A stretch of 5,690 nucleotides of DNA from DATKMG01 sp035541995 (lineage in GTDB: Bacteria > Acidobacteriota > Terriglobia > Versatilivoradales > Versatilivoraceae): positions 1 through 5,690 of the forward strand of contig DATKMG010000795.1 in the NCBI GenBank assembly GCA_035541995.1. The letters are read 5' to 3'. Each line of letters starts with the position of its first letter. Positions within the stretch are counted from its first letter, which is position 1. A program made the translations under genes and the position numbers. The notes under the pieces are model-generated. The model was not told the DNA's origin and did no database searches. It was given only the letters and a program-made list of their open reading frames with translations. Shown here in pieces: positions 1 to 5,690 of this stretch.

Positions 1-10
1 TTTCCTGTCC

Positions 11-2191
11 TCATTTCGCAATCCCGAGTTGGTAGAGAATGAACGCATAATCGAAGGCAGTGTCTCTTAGCCTGTCATATCTTCCCGACGCGCCGCCGTG
101 ACCACCCGGCTCCAGTTTGACTTTCAACAGCAGCCAATTGCGATCGGTTTTGGTTGCACGTAATTTGGCCACATACTTCGCCGGCTCCCAATACATGACC
201 TGACTATCGTTAAGCGAAGTCCTCACCAGCATCCCAGGATAGGCTTTTTTTTCGATGTTGTCATAAGGTGAATAGCTTCGCATATACTCATAAGCCGGCT
301 TCCCATTGGGGTTTCCCCATTCCAAGTATTCCTGCGAGGTCAATGGCAGAGAAGCATCAAGCATGGTATTGATAACATCGACAAACGGCACATAGGACAA
401 AACGGCGTGAAACAAATCGGGCCGCATATTGGTTACCGCCCCCATCAGCAACCCTCCCGCACTCCCACCCGTAATCACGAGGTTTTTCGGAGAAGTATAT
501 CGCTCACGAATCAAATGCTCGGCGCAGGCAATAAAGTCCGTGAAAGTATTCCTCTTTGCCATCAGTTTTCCCTGGTCGTGCCATTCTTTACCGAGTTCTC
601 CCCCTCCGCGGACGTGTGCGATCCCGAATATCAGGCCTCGATCAAGCAAGCTCAGGCGATTGGATGAAAAACGGACATCGTTGGGGAACCCATAGGACCC
701 GTAGCCTTCGAGCAGCATCGGTCGCGCGCCGTTGCGGGCCATCGTTTTTCTATACACCATTGAGATGGGTACCTTTGTACCGTCCGGGGCCACCGCATAA
801 ACCCGCTCGGATTGGTAGCGCTCAGGGTTGTACCCGCCGAGCACAGGTTGTTGTTTGAGCAGCTTGCGCTGGCGGGTCTTGAAATCGTAATCGTAGACAG
901 AGCTGGGAGTTACGAATGATTGGAAATTGAACCGATAAGTTGTTGTCTCGAAATCCGCGTTGGGCCCGGGAAACGCCAGGTACACAGGCTCCTGAAACTC
1001 GATGAAGTTGGATTCCCCGCTCGCCAGGTCATTCACTCTGATCTTGGGGATGCCATTTTCACGTTCGAGCACAACGTAGTGATTCGCAAAACAGTCGATG
1101 TCCTCCAATTTGACGCCTTTCCGGTGGGAAAGGAGCTCCCTCCAATTTCCCTTTCGCGGATCGTTCACCGGAGCCGTAACCAGACGGAAGTCTTTTCCTT
1201 GATCGTTGGTTCGGATATAAAAGAGATCCGCGATATGATCGACGTAATACTCGTGGCCTTCATGGCGAGGTAGGAAGGTCTTCAACGGATCATCCGGTCG
1301 GTCAGCAGAAAGGAAGCGCACTTCACTGGTCGTCTTGCTGTACGAAACAAGAAAGATGAACCCTCTGCTGCGAGTGCGGGAAGCACCGATATCGTAAAGT
1401 TCATCTTTCTCCTCGTACAAGAGTTCACTGTCAGAATTTCCCAGGTGACGTCGGAAGAATTTGTTGGAACGCTTCGTCATCAGGTCTTCCTGCGTGTAGA
1501 ACAAAGTCTCGTTGTCGTTGGCCCACGCCACGGAAGTCACACGTTCAGCTGTGTCAGGCAGAACTTTCCCGGTCCGCAGGTCCTTGATGTGCAACGTGAA
1601 CTGGCGAAATCCAGTAATATCGACGGTGTAGGCCAAAAGATTCCTATCGTTACTGACGGCGTAAGAGCCCAGGGTGAAGAATTCGTGCCCTTTCGCCATT
1701 TCGTTCATATCTAAGGTGACTTCCTCCGGTGCCTTCAGGCTCCCTTTCTTTCGGCAGAGGATCGGGTACTGCTTTCCGCGTTCAGTCCGTGAGTAATAGA
1801 AATATCCGTCCTTCCGATAGGGGACGTCCATGTCGGTTTCTTTAATGCGGGCCAACATCTCTTTATAGAGGGAGGACTGAAATTCCTTGGTGGACTGCAT
1901 CATCGCATCAGCGTATGCGTCTTCGGCCTTGAGATATTCGATGACCTCCGGATTGTTCTTTTCGCGCAGCCAGAAGTAGTCATCTACTCGCGTTTCACCA
2001 TTGACTTGCCTGGTTTTCGGCACTTTCTTCGCAATAGGAGGAAGGGGCGAACCTGCATGCCCCCCAATCTGGTTGATTTGAAGCATCATGGCAGCTCCCA
2101 CTAGCAGGACTCGATTGAGTATCTTGGCCATCTTCGGACTAAAGCCACTCCTCTCGAGCAGCAGCATAACCGACCCCATACAGAGAGTCAT
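11..2191 (-). CDS. ptrB: Oligopeptidase B (S9A family serine peptidase), possibly exported
   Basis: The family cleaves short peptides after basic residues (Arg/Lys) and excludes folded proteins by means of a beta-propeller lid. The 726-residue product has both expected parts: an N-terminal and propeller region to about residue 450, opening with VDDYFWLRE (69-77), and a C-terminal alpha/beta-hydrolase domain. The nucleophile motif GGSAGG is at 575-580 (Ser577). The acid is Asp662 in LNDSQVMYWEPAKY and the histidine is His698 in GGHGG. Other hallmarks are GYGSYG (496-501), HVRGGGELG (526-534) and EWGNP (624-628). E. coli PtrB is about 686 residues; the extra length is mostly N-terminal. The first ATG (2191) has no clear Shine-Dalgarno. 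Met21 (ATG at 2129-2131) begins MAKILNR followed by a hydrophobic stretch and GHA-G, which resembles a signal peptide, and has AGGAG at 2148-2152, rather far upstream (16 nt). The true start is therefore uncertain. The second acids of the S1 and S2 carboxylate pairs appear replaced (Leu623, Arg507). The family assignment is very secure; the location and specificity are inferred. Confidence 0.95.
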   Translation of the reverse strand: MTLCMGSVMLLLERSGFSPKMAKILNRVLLVGAAMMLQINQIGGHAGSPLPPIAKKVPKTRQVNGETRVDDYFWLREKNNPEVIEYLKAEDAYADAMMQSTKEFQSSLYKEMLARIKETDMDVPYRKDGYFYYSRTERGKQYPILCRKKGSLKAPEEVTLDMNEMAKGHEFFTLGSYAVSNDRNLLAYTVDITGFRQFTLHIKDLRTGKVLPDTAERVTSVAWANDNETLFYTQEDLMTKRSNKFFRRHLGNSDSELLYEEKDELYDIGASRTRSRGFIFLVSYSKTTSEVRFLSADRPDDPLKTFLPRHEGHEYYVDHIADLFYIRTNDQGKDFRLVTAPVNDPRKGNWRELLSHRKGVKLEDIDCFANHYVVLERENGIPKIRVNDLASGESNFIEFQEPVYLAFPGPNADFETTTYRFNFQSFVTPSSVYDYDFKTRQRKLLKQQPVLGGYNPERYQSERVYAVAPDGTKVPISMVYRKTMARNGARPMLLEGYGSYGFPNDVRFSSNRLSLLDRGLIFGIAHVRGGGELGKEWHDQGKLMAKRNTFTDFIACAEHLIRERYTSPKNLVITGGSAGGLLMGAVTNMRPDLFHAVLSYVPFVDVINTMLDASLPLTSQEYLEWGNPNGKPAYEYMRSYSPYDNIEKKAYPGMLVRTSLNDSQVMYWEPAKYVAKLRATKTDRNWLLLKVKLEPGGHGGASGRYDRLRDTAFDYAFILYQLGIAK
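2148..2152 (-). promoter_or_regulatory. Candidate ribosome binding site for the internal start of the oligopeptidase B gene
   Basis: On the minus strand this reads AGGAG inside GAGAGGAGTGG, 16 nt before the ATG at 2129-2131 (Met21 of the longest frame). The spacing is longer than ideal. It is still the best purine-rich match ahead of any of the candidate starts at 2191, 2179, 2167 or 2131, and it favours a product of about 706 residues beginning with the signal-peptide-like segment. Confidence 0.35.
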
Positions 2192-2247
2192 GATAACAAA
2201 TCTTCAGCCTATCCCGAGGCTGCTGAGCCAGCGATTCACTATCCTTC

Positions 2248-2261
2248 AAACCTATAGGTTT
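2248..2261. repeat. Perfect 14-bp palindrome AAACCTATAGGTTT
   Basis: The sequence equals its own reverse complement over all 14 bases. It lies 57 bp upstream of the farthest peptidase ATG, a position suitable for a dimeric regulator, and on the plus strand it is followed by a T-run. A palindrome of this length is expected roughly once in three windows of this size by chance, so an operator role is only a possibility. Confidence 0.3.
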
Positions 2262-2487
2262 TTTCGTCTTCTTTATTTCTATTTCCTGCAGTAGCCTGAA
2301 GTCTGCTCAAAAATCACTGGAAGTCCAACTCAAACTGAGGTATCTTTCACATTCGTTTTCCCTTGGGCTGGGGAAGCGCCAGGGCTTGAAGAAGGAATTA
2401 TGGAGGTGACTGGTCTGCAATTTGCCCCCTTCCAAGCTCTGAACACGTTCAGGAGCACGATGCCCACGAATGCAAGGCGAGGATCAC

Positions 2488-2509
2488 TTCAGGAATGATT
2501 CCTCCTGAA
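2488..2509. repeat. Nested inverted repeat upstream of hppA
   Basis: TTCAGGA (2488-2494) is repeated inverted as TCCTGAA (2503-2509), giving a 7-bp stem with an 8-nt loop. Overlapping it, AGGAAT-G-ATTCCT (2491-2503) is itself a perfect odd palindrome. The two pairings cannot form together. It ends 94 nt before the hppA ATG, so it could be an operator or a structure in the leader RNA. Function is unproven. Confidence 0.3.
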
Positions 2510-2584
2510 TTCGCTCTACTCACCAAAACTCCCAAACTTCTTCGCCTGCAATTTCATTGTTGTTCCCCACATACAACTTTTCGA

Positions 2585-2590
2585 AAGGAG
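2585..2590 (+). promoter_or_regulatory. Ribosome binding site of hppA
   Basis: AAGGAG lies 13 nt upstream of the ATG at 2604. The spacing is slightly long, but this is a strong purine match and no better start exists: the product beginning MELSLIISIS opens directly with the first membrane helix expected for the family. Confidence 0.65.
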
Positions 2591-2603
2591 CTGTCTGAAC
2601 AGC

Positions 2604-4784
2604 ATGGAACTTAGTCTGATTATCAGTATTAGTATCGGTGGACTGCTATTTGCAGTGTTTCTCGCCAGAAACGTCTTAAAGCGTGACATGGGAAGCCCCC
2701 GAATGCAGGAAATCTCCAATGCGATCAAAACTGGCGCCGAAGCCTTCCTGAGGCGGCAGAACAGGACCATCATTTATCTGGCAGTTGCCTTAGCCTGTCT
2801 TATCTATATTCTCTATGCATTCGTCCGCACGCCGACCAGCGGGGATCCGGCTAGCCCCGGTCAATTGGCACTTTGGACCACGCTTTCCTTTGTTTTCGGG
2901 GCTGCTTGCTCTGTGGCCTCTGGTTATATGGGAATGTGGGTGGCCATTCGCTCCAATGTCCGCACCGCAGCAGCTGCCACTAAGAGTTTGAATGGTGCCC
3001 TGCAAACCGCCTTACGCGGAGGGGCGGTCTCTGGTTTCTTTGTGGTGGCCTTGAGTCTGTTGGGAGTCGCGGGGTTGTTTACCCTAGTCCGTGCTCTGGT
3101 TCCAGTGGATGTCGAGAGGATCCCTCTTCTGATTGTCGGTTACGGTTTTGGAGCCAGCTTTGTGGCGTTATTTGCTCAGCTGGGTGGCGGGATTTATACC
3201 AAGGCGGCAGATGTAGGAGCTGATTTGGTAGGCAAAGTGGAAGCCGGAATTCCAGAGGATGATCCCCGTAACCCGGCTGTGATTGCCGACCTGGTGGGCG
3301 ACAATGTCGGAGACTGTGCTGGCCGAGGCGCTGACCTATTTGAATCCACTGCGGCTGAAAACATTGGGGCTATGATCCTGGCCGCTGGTTTGTACCGCGC
3401 CAATTCAGAGGTCTTTGGAAGCCAGGGGTTACCCCTGCTGGGGATCATCCTCTTCCCTCTGGTCGCCCGTGCCTTCGGAATCATCGCTTCTGCAATTGGA
3501 GTGTTAATTGTCCGAACCAACGAGAAAGAAGATCCCATGATGGCTCTGAACCGCGGCTATTATGTAACGGCAATCTTGGCCATGATTGGTTTCTTTATCG
3601 CGTCCAGGTGGCTGCTAGGCGCTCAGTTCTGGGTTAATTTTTTCATTTGCGGAGTCATTGGAGTTCTGACCTCCGTGGCGTTTGTGTATATCACCCAGTA
3701 TTACACGGAATATCGCTACCGCCCCGTGAAGTCTATCGCTGAAGCCTCCCAGACCGGGCCAGCCACTAACATTATTGCCGGCCTTGCTGTCGGCATGGAA
3801 TCAACCGGCTTGCCGATTTTGACAATAGCGGTTGCAGTCGTGAGTGCCTATTACCTGGGCGCTCATTCTGGCTTGAAAGGCGCGGGTTTGTTTGGTACGG
3901 CAGTGGCTACCATGGGTATGCTGGGCACAGCGGCGTACATCCTGGCGATGGATTGTTTTGGCCCCATCACAGACAATGCCGGAGGGATTGTGGAGATGAG
4001 CCAGCAGCCCGACTCCATTCGTCAGAAGACCGACCGGCTGGATGCGGTTGGTAACACGACCAAGGCCTTGACCAAGGGGTACGCGGTGGGATCTGCGGCT
4101 TTGGCAGCCTTCCTATTGTTTGGCGCATACATTGACGAGATCTGCAATTACATGCCCTCTTTCCGGCCGGAGAGGGGGATTGCTGCGATCAATCTCAACA
4201 AACCAGAGGTATTTGTCGGCGCCATGCTGGGGGCTATGCTGGTTTACATGTTCTCATCCCTGGCCATCAAGGCTGTGGGCGGCGCTGCTTATGCCATCAT
4301 TAACAATGTACGCGACCAGTTCAAGAAGAACCCGGGAATCATGAAGGGCACGGCGAAACCTAACTACGGGGAATGCGTGGACATTGCAACTCGAGCAGCC
4401 TTGGGGAAGATGGTGGTTCCAGGCTTGCTGGTGGTGGGAATGACCGTTGGAACCGGATGGGTCTTCAAACTGCTCTACAATCTGAACGGCAGACCAGAGT
4501 CTGGCGCTACTGGCGCAGAAGTCATGGGCGGATTCTTGATGGTCGGAACCATTACCGGCATCCTGATGGCGCTCTTTCTCAACAACGGCGGTGGGGCTTG
4601 GGACAACGCCAAGAAGTTCATCGAGACTGGTGCCTATGGCGGCAAGAAGTCAGATCCGCACAAAGCTGCTGTGGTGGGTGACACGGTGGGCGATCCGTGC
4701 AAGGATACAGCAGGACCGTCTTTGCACGTTTTGATTAAGCTGCTGAGCACGTTGACCCTAGTTCTAGCACCCTTGTTTCTGTGA
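2604..4784 (+). CDS. hppA: K+-independent membrane-bound proton-translocating pyrophosphatase
   Basis: This integral membrane pump hydrolyses pyrophosphate to phosphate and uses the energy to move H+ (in some relatives Na+) across the cytoplasmic membrane. The 726-residue product is full length for the family, which has about 16 membrane helices. Visible hallmarks, in order: DVGADLVGKVE (203-213); DDPRNP then DLVGDNVGD (219-237) with the Mg-PPi-binding aspartates; GADLFES (242-248); GPATNIIAGLAVGMEST (385-401); D450 and DNAGGI (457-462); GNTTKALTKG (483-492); NNGGGAWDNAKKFIE (660-674); and GDTVGDPCKDTAGPSLH (692-708). Lys487 and Thr490 occupy the sites that in K+-dependent members carry Ala and Gly, so the enzyme should not need K+. 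Glu247 matches the semi-conserved transport glutamate of the sixth helix, and a second glutamate (Glu252) lies five residues on. The start is supported by AAGGAG 13 nt upstream. It appears monocistronic: a strong hairpin follows 8 nt after the stop. The ion pumped (H+, or Na+-regulated H+) cannot be settled from sequence alone. Confidence 0.97.
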   Translation: MELSLIISISIGGLLFAVFLARNVLKRDMGSPRMQEISNAIKTGAEAFLRRQNRTIIYLAVALACLIYILYAFVRTPTSGDPASPGQLALWTTLSFVFGAACSVASGYMGMWVAIRSNVRTAAAATKSLNGALQTALRGGAVSGFFVVALSLLGVAGLFTLVRALVPVDVERIPLLIVGYGFGASFVALFAQLGGGIYTKAADVGADLVGKVEAGIPEDDPRNPAVIADLVGDNVGDCAGRGADLFESTAAENIGAMILAAGLYRANSEVFGSQGLPLLGIILFPLVARAFGIIASAIGVLIVRTNEKEDPMMALNRGYYVTAILAMIGFFIASRWLLGAQFWVNFFICGVIGVLTSVAFVYITQYYTEYRYRPVKSIAEASQTGPATNIIAGLAVGMESTGLPILTIAVAVVSAYYLGAHSGLKGAGLFGTAVATMGMLGTAAYILAMDCFGPITDNAGGIVEMSQQPDSIRQKTDRLDAVGNTTKALTKGYAVGSAALAAFLLFGAYIDEICNYMPSFRPERGIAAINLNKPEVFVGAMLGAMLVYMFSSLAIKAVGGAAYAIINNVRDQFKKNPGIMKGTAKPNYGECVDIATRAALGKMVVPGLLVVGMTVGTGWVFKLLYNLNGRPESGATGAEVMGGFLMVGTITGILMALFLNNGGGAWDNAKKFIETGAYGGKKSDPHKAAVVGDTVGDPCKDTAGPSLHVLIKLLSTLTLVLAPLFL

Positions 4785-4792
4785 TTCCCTTC

Positions 4793-4830
4793 ACATATGG
4801 GGCAGACTGGAATGGGTCTGCCCCATATGT
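4793..4830. terminator. Perfect 15-bp hairpin after hppA (likely terminator, no U-tract)
   Basis: ACATATGGGGCAGAC (4793-4807) pairs without mismatch to GTCTGCCCCATATGT (4816-4830) around an 8-nt loop; a T-G wobble could extend it by one pair. It begins 8 nt after the hppA stop, where a transcript end is expected. Neither side carries a T-run, so it is not a canonical intrinsic terminator. It may terminate with help, act in both directions, or protect the mRNA 3' end from exonucleases. A perfect 15-bp stem is very unlikely by chance. Confidence 0.6.
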
Positions 4831-4881
4831 CGTGGTCACCTGACCCATTTCATCCAGAAGGAGCCTCTGAACAACGTCGGG

Positions 4882-5088
4882 CTACTTAATCTCCACCTGG
4901 GCCTCCTCCGAATTGCGGCGCGTTTCTATGTGCCAGTCCTAATATTCCTCCAAGCCTCCTTCCCTCTTGGCGTTCGGGTCTCGGGCCAAATCTTTACTCA
5001 GCTTTGTAGTATCCTTAACGGGCTGGCCGGAATGAAACCGGTCTGGTGGACTTTTGGTCTGCAGTGGCCTGCCCACGGGCCGATCTAT
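4882..5088 (-). pseudogene. Coding-like minus-strand frame interrupted by TAG (unrecognised)
   Basis: I do not recognise this product. Reading the minus strand, 69 codons stay in one frame apart from a TAG at 4939-4941. The part before it includes DRFHSGQPVKDTTKLSKDLA and DPNAKREGGLEEY; the part after it reads DWHIETRRNSEEAQVEIK and then a second stop (4882-4884). The composition is rich in Lys, Glu, Asp and Arg on both sides of the stop and looks like one soluble C-terminal tail, so a gene remnant with one nonsense change is plausible. A GTG at 5074-5076 could start a 45-residue product, but no Shine-Dalgarno precedes it, and a TGA closes the frame at 5089-5091. The opposite strand is also open in exact codon register and would encode a hydrophobic product with no ATG before 5032, which is less gene-like. 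Chance remains possible. Confidence 0.3.
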
Positions 5089-5111
5089 TCAGCATGCACA
5101 TTCTAAAAAAC

Positions 5112-5116
5112 AGGAG
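5112..5116 (+). promoter_or_regulatory. Shine-Dalgarno sequence before ATG 5122
   Basis: AGGAG lies 5 nt before the ATG at 5122-5124, within an A-rich context (CTAAAAAACAGGAG). It is the best-looking initiation site in the tract after hppA. The frame it opens begins MNRTLMILAFFVLVAVDTRA, a signal-peptide or membrane-helix-like segment, but this is not the frame that encodes the recognisable membrane tail further on. Confidence 0.45.
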
Positions 5117-5121
5117 ACTCG

Positions 5122-5332
5122 ATGAACCGAACTCTCATGATTCTTGCCTTCTTCGTGCTGGTTGCCGTCGATACCAGAGCTCATACTTGTCGATGTTTTC
5201 TGCGTGGGAATTCTGGCATGGATTGCAACTGGTATCTATATGTGGTGGCAGCTTCGGCCTATTCGCTGGTGGGGTAACCTAGCACTAGTGGGAGGGCTTG
5301 CTTTGTTTCTCTTTTTCCTCAGGTTTCTATAA
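5122..5332 (+). pseudogene. PepSY-associated membrane protein remnant, frame-disrupted
   Basis: The 3' part (about 5180-5332) encodes VDVFCVGILAWIATGIYMWW, then a short basic linker with RWWGN and a second hydrophobic helix ending LFFLRFL. This matches the C-terminal two-helix end of PepSY-associated transmembrane proteins, which typically show a D-F-C helix ending in TG(I/L)YMWW followed by (F/W)WG and a glycine-rich helix. Intact relatives have a large N-terminal region with PepSY domain(s) that is absent here. An ATG at 5144 could start a 62-residue product in this frame but lacks a ribosome binding site. The good start at 5122 leads into another frame that ends at 5277 (51 residues). A single +1 shift between about 5145 and 5185 would join the two into a roughly 70-residue two-helix protein. 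The likeliest reading is a decayed gene; a small real membrane protein from ATG 5144 is the alternative. Confidence 0.5.
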
Positions 5333-5380
5333 AAGCGTGCAGTGTTGAATCTCATCAACCAAAAGAGTGGATTCACTTTG

Positions 5381-5450
5381 GAGGGCTAAGTTAGACGCCC
5401 TCAACCCGCTCTGATTGACTAACTGGTTTCCGATATTCTTCTGGTCAATC
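5381..5450. other. Weak inverted repeats in the convergent gap before the antiporter end
   Basis: GAGGGC (5381-5386) pairs with GCCCTC (5397-5402) around a 10-nt loop, and GATTGAC (5413-5419) pairs with GTCAATC (5444-5450) around a 24-nt loop. They lie between the PepSY-like remnant and the antiporter stop, where plus- and minus-strand transcription would meet. Neither has a U-tract. A weak terminator role is conceivable but not established. Confidence 0.2.
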
Positions 5451-5474
5451 TCCTCGAAATGACCCTCCCCACCA

Positions 5475-5690
5475 TCAGTCGTTGGACTTTCGCGCTACTA
5501 TCCTCGCCATTTCCTCAGACTTTCTAGACAGGCTCAGTCGCTCTCCGCGCATCAGGGTGACCTTCAAAATGGGAGGCGTGACCAGGGTGGAACTAATGAT
5601 CATGATGACAATTGCGGAATAAGTTGCACTGCTGATCACAGGCATTCCTTTAATCAACATCATCGAGCCCATACTGGCGAAGATAAGACC
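5475..5690 (-). CDS. Cation:proton antiporter (CPA2 / KefB-like), C-terminal fragment cut by the window
   Basis: The minus-strand frame is open from the window edge to a TGA at 5475-5477, giving the last 71 residues. It reads GLIFASMGSMMLIKG, then a hydrophobic helix with SATYSAIVIMIISSTLVTPP, then a short basic cytoplasmic tail. This matches the final transmembrane segments of CPA2 monovalent cation:proton antiporters, where GL(I/V)(L/F)AS, an LYSAIV-type helix and (L/I)TPP(L/I)LK are conserved near the end of the membrane domain. These proteins exchange Na+ or K+ for H+ across the cytoplasmic membrane. The chain stops about 25 residues after TPP, so no long C-terminal TrkA-N domain of the full KefB/KefC type is present. 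Cation specificity cannot be judged from this part. It converges on hppA, with 690 bp between them, so the two are not co-transcribed. Confidence 0.8.
   Translation of the reverse strand, partial: GLIFASMGSMMLIKGMPVISSATYSAIVIMIISSTLVTPPILKVTLMRGERLSLSRKSEEMARIVARKSND

Larger units (their letters stand above)
2192..2603. other. Divergent intergenic region between oligopeptidase B and pyrophosphatase genes
   Basis: These 412 bp separate two outward-facing genes and must contain the transcription start signals of both. I found no convincing -35/-10 pair on either strand. Visible structure is limited to a 14-bp perfect palindrome at 2248-2261, a nested inverted repeat at 2488-2509, and a 6-bp stem with a 6-nt loop at 2205-2222 close to the peptidase start. 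A 32-codon frame starts at ATG 2400 after a weak GAAGGA, but nothing in its product supports a gene. I recognise no riboswitch or tRNA. Confidence 0.6.

Noticed and set aside
407..1714. Several plus-strand frames of 86-117 codons inside the peptidase gene.
   Set aside because: They lie antisense to a full-length gene with an intact catalytic triad, and their products show no recognisable motifs.
2441..2450. GAACACGTTC resembling a LexA-type GAAC...GTTC operator.
   Set aside because: The half-sites are separated by 2 nt rather than the 4 nt of the known GAAC-N4-GTTC site, and neither flanking gene is an SOS gene.
2400..2498. A 32-codon plus-strand frame (ATG 2400, stop TGA 2496-2498) with a weak GAAGGA upstream, as a possible leader peptide for hppA.
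   Set aside because: No recognisable composition, no attenuation structure such as a run of one regulatory codon, and a frame of this length is common by chance.
11..4784. Both large genes encode exactly 726 residues, raising the idea of duplication.
   Set aside because: The proteins are a soluble serine peptidase and a multi-helix membrane pump with no shared motifs; the equal length is coincidence, and the peptidase start may in any case be shorter.
5046..5282. A 78-codon plus-strand frame overlapping the PepSY-like tail.
   Set aside because: Its product has no family resemblance and it overlaps, out of frame, the segment that encodes the convincing membrane helices.
4785..5474. Possible insertion sequence, CRISPR or tRNA in the gene-poor tract.
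   Set aside because: No transposase fragments, terminal inverted repeats, regularly spaced repeats or cloverleaf arrangement could be found.

Overview
This window is a chromosomal segment of about 52% GC (estimated by eye) from a Gram-negative-type bacterium. Family-level resemblance of the proteins (an oligopeptidase B with a leader, a K+-independent membrane pyrophosphatase, a PepSY-type membrane tail) would fit Acidobacteriota or a similar soil/sediment lineage. That placement is an impression and is not demonstrated by the sequence.

Layout: (1) 11-2191, minus strand, a complete S9-family oligopeptidase B with an intact Ser-Asp-His triad and an extended, hydrophobic N-terminus. (2) 2192-2603, a 412-bp divergent intergenic region that must hold the start signals for both large genes; it contains two small palindromes and no convincing gene. 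(3) 2604-4784, plus strand, a complete proton-type, K+-independent membrane-bound pyrophosphatase (hppA), followed immediately by a perfect 15-bp hairpin without a U-tract. (4) 4785-5474, a 690-bp tract with no intact recognisable gene. It holds a minus-strand coding-like frame broken by a stop codon, and the C-terminal end of a PepSY-associated membrane protein whose good ribosome binding site and start lie in a different frame, so it looks like gene decay. (5) 5475-5690, minus strand, the last 71 codons of a CPA2-type cation:proton antiporter that runs off the window edge.

Functionally, the pyrophosphatase converts the energy of pyrophosphate into an ion gradient, and a cation:proton antiporter nearby would exchange such a gradient for another ion; this link is inferred from adjacency only, and the two genes converge rather than forming an operon. 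The peptidase is divergently placed and has no evident functional link. I found no convincing new multi-gene system. The most interesting points are that the peptidase keeps its catalytic triad but has lost one acid from each of the two carboxylate pairs that give the family its basic-residue preference, that it may be exported, and that the 4785-5474 tract carries gene remnants.
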